This document shows positions 1-5,803 of a stretch of 5,859 nucleotides of DNA, piece after piece. Origin of the DNA: JBFJVZ01 sp041623895 (GTDB taxonomy: Bacteria; Planctomycetota; Planctomycetia; Pirellulales; Pirellulaceae); assembly GCA_041623895.1 (NCBI GenBank), contig JBFJVZ010000443.1, positions 1 through 5,859 of the forward strand. Direction: 5' to 3'. The translations under genes were made by a program, and so were the position numbers. The notes beneath the pieces are model-generated. The model was not told the origin of the DNA. It was given only the letters and a program-made list of their open reading frames with translations, and did not search any database. The stretch's first letter is position 1, and the number at the start of each line of letters is the position of its first letter.

Positions 1-191
1 GCCCTCCCATTTGGTTGGGTCGCAAGCGTCGGAAAATGCTTTGCGGCTGGGATGGTGAAAACATCGGAATCTGTAGGATGTGTGGCCGATAGCGAACATG
101 CGTTTGTTATGGGAGGGCGAGGCTCCCGCCGAGCTGAAGCGTCGGAAAATGCTTTGCGGCTCCGCGGGAGCGTCGCCCTCCCATTTGGTTG
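1..191. repeat. Composite intergenic repeat with nested direct repeats
   Basis: Two different sequences each occur twice here. A 17-base unit (gccctcccatttggttg) is at 1-17 and 175-191. A 25-base unit beginning aagcgtcggaaaatgc is identical at 24-48 and 137-161. The second copy of the 25-base unit lies in the loop and inner right arm of the large inverted repeat at 109-184. The order of the units suggests that the window opens at the right arm of another hairpin copy, so this would be a small cluster of a dispersed element. A shortened third match to the first unit (gccctccc) is at 209-216. Hairpin-forming elements of this composition are common between genes in Rhodopirellula-like genomes, from memory. 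No protein gene is visible in 1-253. Confidence 0.8.
109..184. repeat. Large imperfect inverted repeat (REP-like hairpin)
   Basis: The left arm at 109-134 pairs with the right arm at 159-184 at 24 of 26 positions. The 24-base loop holds most of the 25-base direct repeat. No T-run follows on either strand, so it is not a classical intrinsic terminator. It lies about 70 bases past the end of the minus-strand gene group and could protect 3' ends or block read-through. An alternative is a non-autonomous mobile element related to REP/MITE sequences; no transposase is in the window. Confidence 0.8.
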
Positions 192-253
192 AGTAACTTG
201 TCTTCCACGCCCTCCCGAAAACCAAACGCACGCAGGGCAGGCGAACGACCGTC

Positions 254-511
254 TTATCGTGCTTGTTTGGCGGCCAAGGCGGCACGGCGCTGGGCGACCA
301 ATTCATAACGCATCAATACCAGGCGAGCTAAATCGCCCATGTGATGCATGCCGCCCCGGTCCGCATCGTTTTCCAAACTCTTGGTCGACCGCTGAACGAC
401 CGGAGCTTCTTTGCCGGGGCAATCCGCGGCAGGGCAATCCGCGACCGGAATGGGACTGGCGGAAAAGTTTTTTGTGGCGGCTGGGGAATCGAAAAGCAAC
501 ATCTGAGTCAT
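254..511 (-). CDS. Small orphan protein of 85 residues, unknown function
   Basis: I do not recognise a named family. The start is well supported: a GGAG Shine-Dalgarno site lies 7 bases before the ATG. The protein has three parts. Residues 1-20 are a short hydrophobic/polar stretch (MTQMLLFDSPAATKNF). The low-complexity middle contains the duplicated motif ADCPAADCP, encoded by a short tandem DNA duplication near 417-444. The C-terminal part, from about residue 56, looks like an amphipathic helix rich in Leu, Arg and Ala (GDLARLVLMRYELVAQRR) and is the likely conserved part. The two Cys residues are spaced CPAADC, a weak hint of metal or disulfide chemistry only. There is no signal peptide or membrane segment. 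It is the last gene of the eboE-pdxJ group, 97 bases after pdxJ. The basic helix could bind nucleic acid or a protein partner; that is inference. Overlapping frames on both strands look like shadows. Confidence 0.6.
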   Translation of the reverse strand: MTQMLLFDSPAATKNFSASPIPVADCPAADCPGKEAPVVQRSTKSLENDADRGGMHHMGDLARLVLMRYELVAQRRAALAAKQAR

Positions 512-518
512 GGGAGGT

Positions 519-522
519 CTCC
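519..522 (-). promoter_or_regulatory. Shine-Dalgarno site of the 85-residue gene
   Basis: On the minus strand GGAG is followed by acctccc and the ATG, a spacing of 7 bases. This is one of the two clear ribosome binding sites in the window and is the main argument that the small downstream gene is really translated. It lies just outside the foot of the hairpin at 527-571, so it would remain accessible when that hairpin forms. Confidence 0.65.
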
Positions 523-526
523 GTCA

Positions 527-571
527 AAGATCGTTTGCCGAGTGCTCTTTCACTCGGGTAAAACGATTCTT
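527..571 (-). other. Intercistronic hairpin between pdxJ and the 85-residue gene
   Basis: Two stacked perfect 7-base stems are visible. The inner one is CCGAGTG/CACTCGG (538-544 with 551-557, loop 545-550). The outer one is ATCGTTT/AAACGAT (530-536 with 561-567), separated by a small internal loop. With one bulged base the stem continues for three more pairs to 527/571. No U-run follows on the minus strand, so it does not look like a standard intrinsic terminator. It may set the 3' end of the eboE-pdxJ message, be an RNase processing site, or reduce expression of the last gene. Confidence 0.6.
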
Positions 572-608
572 CGCGAGCCCCATGACACGTCTGGTCAGGG
601 CCGGGAGA

Positions 609-1328
609 TTACCCTGCCAAATCCAGAATTCGCCGCATTTCCGCCACGGCGTCTCGCATGCCCACCATCACTGCACGGCTGATGATCGCATGCCCGATGT
701 TCAATTCCACCAGATTGGGAATCGTCATCACGTCGCGGACATTGGTGTAATTCAACCCGTGTCCGGCGTGTAACCGCATGCCGGTTGCAGTCGTGACACG
801 CCCGGTTTCACTGAGCCGTGAGAGTTCCTTCACACGTTGCTCGCCGCGGGCCAAGGCGTACGGACCGGTGTGCAGTTCAACTGCCTCGACGCCCAGCTTT
901 GCTGACGCTTCCACTTGGTGCGGGTCCGGGTCGATGAACAGGCTGGTCAAGATGCCGGATTCCTTGAGCCGATCGACGGCCTTCTTGATCCTGCCATTAT
1001 CACCGACAACATCCAGGCCACCTTCGGTCGTGACTTCCTGGCGGCTTTCGGGCACCAGCAAGGCCCACGTGGGCAGCACACGACAAGCGATCGAAACAAC
1101 ATCATCGGCACAGGCCATTTCCAAGTTGGTTTTGACGGTCACCGTTTGGACCAGGACTTCCACATCGCGATCTTGGATATGCCGACGGTCTTCGCGCAAG
1201 TGAAACGTGATTCCATCAGCGCCTCCCTGTTCGGCCATTGCCGCTGCGATCACCGGATCGGGCTCGTAGGTCCTACGCGCTTGCCGGATCGTAGCGACGT
1301 GATCAATATTGACTCCCAACTCAATCAT
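609..1328 (-). CDS. pdxJ: Pyridoxine 5'-phosphate synthase PdxJ
   Basis: PdxJ condenses 1-deoxy-D-xylulose 5-phosphate with 3-amino-2-oxopropyl phosphate to form pyridoxine 5'-phosphate, the ring-closing step of the DXP-dependent vitamin B6 pathway in the cytoplasm. The 239-residue protein is full length for this TIM-barrel family and collinear with the E. coli enzyme as I recall it. Visible signatures are LGVNIDHVATIRQAR (4-18), ITFHLREDRRH (40-50), NLEMA (68-72), VPESRQEVTTEGGLD (92-106), SLFIDPD (129-135), ELHTGPYA (151-158), AGHGLNY (188-194) and ELNIGHAIISRAV (208-220). By alignment the catalytic His, Glu and His correspond to H43, E70 and H190, all present. The ATG lies inside the 3' end of the eboE-like gene (8-base overlap), and the Shine-Dalgarno is weak (gagag region), so translation is probably coupled to eboE. 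No partner B6 gene (pdxA, pdxH) is in the window. The identification is firm. Confidence 0.97.
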   Translation of the reverse strand: MIELGVNIDHVATIRQARRTYEPDPVIAAAMAEQGGADGITFHLREDRRHIQDRDVEVLVQTVTVKTNLEMACADDVVSIACRVLPTWALLVPESRQEVTTEGGLDVVGDNGRIKKAVDRLKESGILTSLFIDPDPHQVEASAKLGVEAVELHTGPYALARGEQRVKELSRLSETGRVTTATGMRLHAGHGLNYTNVRDVMTIPNLVELNIGHAIISRAVMVGMRDAVAEMRRILDLAG

Positions 1329-2538
1329 CTTGCGCGTCTCTCATCTTGTTTTCCAGCCACTGGATCTCAGAGGCAATGTCCTCAGCCAGACTTTGTTTTC
1401 TGACCGCTTGGGGAAGTACGGTCCAGGCATAGGTTTCGACCTCGAGATGCCCGGTAAACTCCAGCTGCGATTCGTCAGCTGCCTGAAGTGACGAAATGGT
1501 TCGCAGACATTCCAGCACATCATCATGGCTGGTCGTCAAATGTCCAAAGCGTTCCAAAAAGATCGGCACGTGAAAGTGGACCACCCATTTTTGATCACTG
1601 CGAACGTCGCCACCACGAATCAATTCCGGCAAGTCTTCGACCAGTTCAAATTCACCACCCTTGGTTCGACGACCTGTCTGGTGCAAGTACCTGTCTTCGG
1701 CAAACTCAGCCAACTGCTGCAGTGCTTCTGATTTGTTTGCTGCGCTGATCGACTGCCAATCGGCAACGACCGCACTGCTGACTTGGACTTTGCCAACCGC
1801 AATGCCGGCCCGAGCAAAACGGCCCAACACTACCGATTGGGCTTCCATCATCACGGCGGCATGGCAAACGTCGTGGCAAACGGTGATGTAGCGGCGATGT
1901 TTACTTTCGGGCAAATGCTGGTCGAACCAATTCACCAGGTCATCCGACGTATCCAAAATGCATCCTGGTTCCGGTTCAATCGCCAGTACAATCCGCCGAC
2001 CCGAACGCGATTCCAATTTTTCAAGTAGGTCGGCTGCGATCCGCAAATTCGCAGCCGCTGCCAGCAGCAAATCCGACTCACTAGCCGAGCCGTCATCGGC
2101 CAGCGGGTTGTTCGGCCAACCGATCGGCAGGGTACTGATCGAGCCAACCCCCTCGGATTCCGGCAGCAGTATCGACAGGATGTTTGCCAGTCTTTCGGTA
2201 TAATCAAGCCTGGCGCGGTCCCACCAGGGCGGCAAGTAGACACGGTGCTTGACCACTGGTTGATGAAAATTGTCATATGGGAAGCCGTTGATCGTGAATG
2301 CCCGCAAGCAGCTGTCGTCCAAGAAACGGCGAAAATCCTCCGCGGCCGATCCAACGGCCAGCTGTTCGGCCGCCTGATTGGGGATCCAAAGCCCCACTCC
2401 CAGTTCGTCACTCCCGAGAGCGCGGCGGGCAGCGACCGCATATTTCTGCAAATTATCGCGAATCGAAAGTACATCCGTGCCGGCATGCACGTTCGTGCAA
2501 TATCCAACGGTGTAGCTGGCCGGGTTCAACTTCGTCAC
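1321..2538 (-). CDS. eboE: EboE-like TIM-barrel protein (sugar-phosphate isomerase/epimerase fold)
   Basis: This resembles EboE, the TIM-barrel member of the eboABCDEF cluster that in cyanobacteria is linked to moving a scytonemin precursor toward the periplasm; its reaction is not known to me. With the GTG start used here the protein has 405 residues, normal for the family. Landmarks are GYCTNVHAG (12-20), FTINGFPYDNFH (81-92), ISTLPIGW (134-141), LAIEPEPGCILDT (185-197), ITVCHDVCH (218-226), VHFHVPIF (320-327) and HLEVETYAW (364-372). The Glu, Asp/His, His and Glu in the last four β-strand-end motifs are placed like the divalent-metal ligands of xylose-isomerase-like enzymes, so a metal-dependent isomerase or epimerase is inferred. 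The open frame continues upstream to 2970, but that part is Arg/Ser/Pro-rich, matches nothing and crosses the start of the divergent peptidase gene. Starts considered are GTG at 2536-2538 and TTG at 2527-2529; neither has a good ribosome site. No other ebo gene is nearby. Confidence 0.8.
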   Translation of the reverse strand: MTKLNPASYTVGYCTNVHAGTDVLSIRDNLQKYAVAARRALGSDELGVGLWIPNQAAEQLAVGSAAEDFRRFLDDSCLRAFTINGFPYDNFHQPVVKHRVYLPPWWDRARLDYTERLANILSILLPESEGVGSISTLPIGWPNNPLADDGSASESDLLLAAAANLRIAADLLEKLESRSGRRIVLAIEPEPGCILDTSDDLVNWFDQHLPESKHRRYITVCHDVCHAAVMMEAQSVVLGRFARAGIAVGKVQVSSAVVADWQSISAANKSEALQQLAEFAEDRYLHQTGRRTKGGEFELVEDLPELIRGGDVRSDQKWVVHFHVPIFLERFGHLTTSHDDVLECLRTISSLQAADESQLEFTGHLEVETYAWTVLPQAVRKQSLAEDIASEIQWLENKMRDAQDD

Positions 2539-2580
2539 AGATTGCCGATCACGGTAGATTGCGGGGACAAACAAAGCTCT

Positions 2581-2586
2581 TTTATA
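2581..2586 (-). promoter_or_regulatory. Possible -10 element for eboE-pdxJ transcription
   Basis: The minus strand reads ttacggTATAAAagagc, a good -10 match, about 43 bases before the proposed GTG start. Its position supports the short EboE start, because a promoter here would exclude the upstream reading-frame extension. At 17-base spacing the -35 hexamer would be TAAATC, a poor match to TTGACA, so confidence is low. The reverse of the same AT-rich patch could also serve the plus strand. Confidence 0.3.
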
Positions 2587-2681
2587 CCGTAAAAAGCTGA
2601 GTTGATTTACCGCCGTGAGCTCCACGCGGCCGCAACTCGGCGGCGCCTGGAAAGCTCTGCCCTGTTTTCCACGTGCCCGCG

Positions 2682-2719
2682 CCCCCGCGTTGATCTGCCC
2701 CAAACGCGGGGGTTTTTTT
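2682..2719 (+). terminator. Strong intrinsic terminator on the plus strand
   Basis: A perfect 10-base-pair stem (2682-2691 with 2703-2712, left arm cccccgcgtt) encloses an 11-base loop and is followed directly by seven T residues (2713-2719). This is a textbook rho-independent terminator for rightward transcription. No plus-strand protein gene ends before it, because everything to the left is coded on the minus strand. It sits 174 bases before the peptidase start. It may end a small RNA, act as a leader attenuator of the peptidase gene, or stop antisense transcription from eboE. On the minus strand no T-run follows the stem, so it would not end leftward transcripts. Confidence 0.8.
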
Positions 2720-2893
2720 GTACCTTGATGGTCCCGGCGGACGGAAATGTTGCCCGGCTGACTAAACTCATGGAAGCCCGGTACGCGCGACCGGTGATCG
2801 TACATCTGCAACTGACCAACCCGGCGGTCGCTCGGACTACTTTTTTGAGGACTTGCCCGCTGCCAATCGGGCCTTCTGGAAACCAAATCGAAC

Positions 2894-5284
2894 GTGAATC
2901 GATCTCTATTTTTGCTGCTCGTCTTGCTCTTTCCGGCCACCGGATCCAGCCAGTTCTTGCCCAACAGCAAGCACGCCGACTCGACCGATCGTTTCTTTCA
3001 AATCGACCCCTGGTTACCAACCCCCAACGGGTACCGAACCGCATCCGGTGCTCCCGGTCCAAAGTATTGGCAGCAGCGCGCTGACTACGAGATCGACGTG
3101 ACGTTGGATGATCAATTGCAGCGGATCGAAGGCAGCAGCCGGATCACGTACCACAACCATTCGCCGCACGTGTTGAACTACATCTGGGTTCAGTTGGACC
3201 AAAATCGGTTTCAGCCTGATTCAGATTCCAACGGTTCACGCACAGCGCCATCGCTGGACGGACGAGTCTCCTTTGGCGTGATGAAGACAATCCTGTCGCG
3301 AATCGCCTTTGCCGGCGGCTATACGATCGCATCGGTGACCGGCGCAGACAACGCCGATTTGGAGTACACGGTTGTCAAGACAATGATGCGGATCGACTTG
3401 GCAGAGCCGCTAAAGCCGAATGATACGATCACTTTCCAGATTCGTTATTCCTACAACATCATTGATGCAAAGGTCATTCGCGGCCGCGCCGGTCACGAGT
3501 ATTTCGAGAAGGATAAGAATTACATTTACGAGATCGCTCAGTTTTTTCCCCGCGTGGTCGCCTATACGGACTACGCCGGCTGGCAGCACAAGCAGTTTCT
3601 TGGCCGCGGCGAATTCACCTTGGACTTGGGCGATTACCGCGTGCGAGTTACCGTGCCAGGCGACATGGTGGTGGCGGCCACGGGTGTGCTGAAAAATCCA
3701 GATGATGTACTGAAACCGGAATGGAAGAAACGTTTGCAGGAGGCGAAGTCGGCAAAAAAGCCGCTCTTCGTGATCACGCCCGCGGAAGCCAAAGAGAACG
3801 AATCGGCACGCACGGCGACAACCAAGACTTGGGTTTTTGAAGCGGCCAACGTTCGCGACTTCGCATTCGCCGCGAGCCGAAAATTCATCTGGGATGCGAT
3901 GGGCGTCGATGTCAACGGTCAAAACGTGATGGCGATGTCCTATTATCCCAACGAAGCGGAACCGCTGTGGAGCAAGTACTCCACCGAAGCGGTCGCACAC
4001 ACCTTGCACGTTTACGGCAGGTACTCTTTTGACTATCCCTACCCGGTTGCGATCAGCATCAACGGTCCGGTGTACGGCATGGAGTACCCGATGATTTGCT
4101 TCAACGGACCGCGACCGGAAGAAGACGGCAGCTACAGCAAAGCCACCAAGTACGGATTGATTTCCGTGGTGATCCACGAAGTAGGCCACAATTTCTTTCC
4201 CATGATTGTCAACAGTGACGAACGTCAATGGACTTGGATGGATGAAGGGCTGAACACTTTCCTGCAATACCTGGCAGAGCAAGAATGGGAAGACGACTAC
4301 CCGTCACGCCGTGGCGATCCGGAAAAGATGGTGCCTTACATGCGCGGCGGCAATCAACGGCCGATCATGACCGGCAGTGAACAAATCCTTCAATTCGGTC
4401 CGAACGGATACGGAAAACCGGCCACGGCGTTGAACATTCTGCGTGAAACCATCCTCGGCCGCGAACTGTTCGACTTTGCCTTTCGAGAGTACGCACGAAG
4501 GTGGAAATTCAAGCGGCCCACACCGGCAGATTTCTTTCGCACCATGGAAGATGCCTCGGGCGTTGACCTTGACTGGTTTTGGCGGGGATGGTTCTACAGC
4601 ACCGACCATGTCGACATCGCCATCGAACACGTCCGCTGGTACAAGATCGACAGCGGCGATCCGGATGAAGCAGCAGAGCGGAAACGCCAACAGCGTGAGG
4701 ACAAGGAGGAAACATTGAGCGCCGAGCGCAATCAGCCGCTTCCCAAACGCATCGATTGGCAACCGGGACTCAAGGATTTTTACAACAGCCCGGATTATGA
4801 TCCCGACAAAGTTGAGCAGGCAGACCGCAAGGCCTACCAGAAATTCTTGGATGGCCTGGATGATCAGCAGCGGAAGATGCTGAAGCGAAAAACGAATTTT
4901 TACGTTGTCAGTTTTCGCAATCTTGGCGGACTGGTGATGCCCGTGATTGTTCGCGTTCACTACGGCGATAACACAAGCGAACTGCTGAAGTTCCCCGCCG
5001 AGATTTGGTCGCAGAATGGCACTCAGATTGACAAACTGATTGTCAGCGATAAAGAAGTCGTACGGTTGGAACTCGATCCGCGGCGTGAGACCGCCGACGC
5101 CGAAACCAGCAATAACCATTGGCCGCCAAAACTGGTTCCCAGCCGCTTCAAGCTGTTCAAGGACCAGAAGAAAAAGAACGAAATGCAAAAGTTCAATGGG
5201 CAGCAGGAGGCGAAGAAGGATCAGGAAAAGCCCAAACCTGAAGAACAACCGGACAAGGACGTCGCCAAGGAGAAAACGCAGTGA
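2894..5284 (+). CDS. Exported M1-family zinc metallopeptidase
   Basis: A gluzincin peptidase of the M1 (aminopeptidase N-like) family, expected to remove N-terminal residues from peptides outside the cytoplasm. The 796-residue protein begins with a signal peptide (MNRSLFLLLVLLFPATGSSQ), cleavage likely near residue 19-20. Residues about 60-260 form the N-terminal β-rich domain. The catalytic domain shows GPVYGMEYPMICFNG (391-405), the HEVGH zinc motif (428-432) and the third zinc ligand E451 in WMDEGLNTF, giving HEXXH-X18-E. Y506 in NGYGKPATAL is the probable transition-state Tyr. GMEYP replaces the classical GAMEN exopeptidase motif; Glu is kept and the Asn position is Tyr. After a charged linker (about 588-615), a C-terminal β-domain covers about 667-735 (NFYVVSFRNLGGLVMPVIV), followed by ETADAETSNNHWPP and a Lys/Glu/Gln-rich tail (755-796). 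The start is GTG; an in-frame stop at 2846-2848 limits alternatives, and no strong ribosome site precedes it. It overlaps the next gene by 4 bases. Substrate is unknown. Confidence 0.93.
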   Translation: MNRSLFLLLVLLFPATGSSQFLPNSKHADSTDRFFQIDPWLPTPNGYRTASGAPGPKYWQQRADYEIDVTLDDQLQRIEGSSRITYHNHSPHVLNYIWVQLDQNRFQPDSDSNGSRTAPSLDGRVSFGVMKTILSRIAFAGGYTIASVTGADNADLEYTVVKTMMRIDLAEPLKPNDTITFQIRYSYNIIDAKVIRGRAGHEYFEKDKNYIYEIAQFFPRVVAYTDYAGWQHKQFLGRGEFTLDLGDYRVRVTVPGDMVVAATGVLKNPDDVLKPEWKKRLQEAKSAKKPLFVITPAEAKENESARTATTKTWVFEAANVRDFAFAASRKFIWDAMGVDVNGQNVMAMSYYPNEAEPLWSKYSTEAVAHTLHVYGRYSFDYPYPVAISINGPVYGMEYPMICFNGPRPEEDGSYSKATKYGLISVVIHEVGHNFFPMIVNSDERQWTWMDEGLNTFLQYLAEQEWEDDYPSRRGDPEKMVPYMRGGNQRPIMTGSEQILQFGPNGYGKPATALNILRETILGRELFDFAFREYARRWKFKRPTPADFFRTMEDASGVDLDWFWRGWFYSTDHVDIAIEHVRWYKIDSGDPDEAAERKRQQREDKEETLSAERNQPLPKRIDWQPGLKDFYNSPDYDPDKVEQADRKAYQKFLDGLDDQQRKMLKRKTNFYVVSFRNLGGLVMPVIVRVHYGDNTSELLKFPAEIWSQNGTQIDKLIVSDKEVVRLELDPRRETADAETSNNHWPPKLVPSRFKLFKDQKKKNEMQKFNGQQEAKKDQEKPKPEEQPDKDVAKEKTQ
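5267..5272 (+). promoter_or_regulatory. Shine-Dalgarno site of the DUF6702-like gene
   Basis: AAGGAG lies within the last codons of the peptidase gene, 8 bases before the GTG start at 5281. It is the best ribosome site in the window and fixes the GTG as the start, with efficient translation expected from the shared message. Confidence 0.8.
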
Positions 5285-5778
5285 CCACGACTCTTGGCTT
5301 ATTGTTCACACTCCTGCTGCATCCCGTGCACGAGACGGTTTCGGAAATTGAGTGGAATCCAACGACCGGCAGACTGGAAGTCGCTCTGAGAATGAGCATC
5401 CTGGATGAACAGTGGATCGAGCAGCAAATGAAGACAACAGCAGCTGTCAAGACCTGGGCGCCGTTGTACCTGGCGAGTCGCTTTCGGATCGCTTCGCACG
5501 GACGTGATGATGCCGACCCAAAAAAGCGAGCGGCCACGTATCATTGGGTCGGTCGCGAAGAACAGGGGTCCCATGTCTGGTGGTACTTTGAGATTCAGCC
5601 GGCACAGAAGGCTCGCCCAAAAGTGATTTCCCAGCGAATGCTACTGGAACGCAACGAAGGCTATGTCAATCGTGTCGTCGTGCTTGGCGACAAAACTCGG
5701 CGCGCCGTTACACTGACGGTGACAAATCCGCAGGCAGATTTGCAAGAGTTGTCGCGGAACTCTGCGAGTTCGCAGTAG
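5281..5778 (+). CDS. DUF6702-like exported protein, function unknown
   Basis: A 165-residue protein resembling the DUF6702 family, small exported proteins of unknown function that I recall often being placed next to M1 peptidases of this type. The start is GTG with an excellent AAGGAG site, and GTGA overlaps the peptidase stop by 4 bases. Residues 1-13 are hydrophobic and may be a short export signal, although it lacks the usual basic residues at the N-terminus. The family-like opening HPVHETVSEIEWNPTTGRLE (14-33) is followed by a predicted β-rich body: VALRMSILDEQWIEQQM (34-50), LASRFRIASHG (64-74), VWWYFEIQPA (99-108), and a final strand pair around VNRVVVLGDKTRRAVTLTV (128-146). No catalytic motif is seen. 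The tight coupling suggests that it assists, anchors or is processed with the peptidase. The family assignment is from memory. Confidence 0.75.
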   Translation: MTTTLGLLFTLLLHPVHETVSEIEWNPTTGRLEVALRMSILDEQWIEQQMKTTAAVKTWAPLYLASRFRIASHGRDDADPKKRAATYHWVGREEQGSHVWWYFEIQPAQKARPKVISQRMLLERNEGYVNRVVVLGDKTRRAVTLTVTNPQADLQELSRNSASSQ

Positions 5779-5803
5779 TAGCCGTTCACTCCCAGAGATC
5801 GTC

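Larger units (their letters stand above)
2539..2893. other. Divergent intergenic region between eboE-like gene and M1 peptidase
   Basis: About 355 bases separate the two divergent starts. The region holds a TATAAA element for the minus strand, G+C-rich self-complementary sequence around 2610-2643 (ccgccg / cggcgg), and a strong plus-strand terminator at 2682-2719. From 2720 to 2893 I see no convincing promoter, operator, riboswitch or small gene. Open frames crossing the region on both strands have atypical composition and appear to be chance extensions. The promoter of the peptidase gene must lie here, or upstream of the terminator if that works as an attenuator. Confidence 0.6.

Noticed and set aside
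24..161. Possible CRISPR array from the repeated 25-base unit
   Set aside because: Only two copies occur, 88 bases apart, the spacing content is another repeat type, and no cas gene is present.
109..184. Intrinsic terminator of the minus-strand gene group
   Set aside because: The hairpin is strong but has no T-run on either side; it is better described as a REP-like repeat.
915..1403. Plus-strand open frames opposite pdxJ and eboE
   Set aside because: They are antisense to pdxJ, whose family identity is certain, and show no independent motifs.
2539..2720. Possible riboswitch in front of eboE-pdxJ
   Set aside because: No known riboswitch core was recognised, and the terminator here faces the plus strand, away from eboE-pdxJ.
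2602..3084. Plus-strand open frame overlapping the peptidase start
   Set aside because: It crosses the intrinsic terminator and the signal-peptide region of the peptidase in another frame, with Arg/Pro-rich chance composition.
3410..4282. Minus-strand open frame of 290 codons inside the peptidase gene
   Set aside because: It is a shadow of the conserved catalytic region on the other strand; no family features or ribosome site.
4304..5248. Long minus-strand open frame (314 codons) inside the peptidase gene
   Set aside because: It is antisense to a clearly identified M1 peptidase with intact motifs, and its hydrophobic Leu/Phe runs are complements of the Lys/Glu-rich tail codons.
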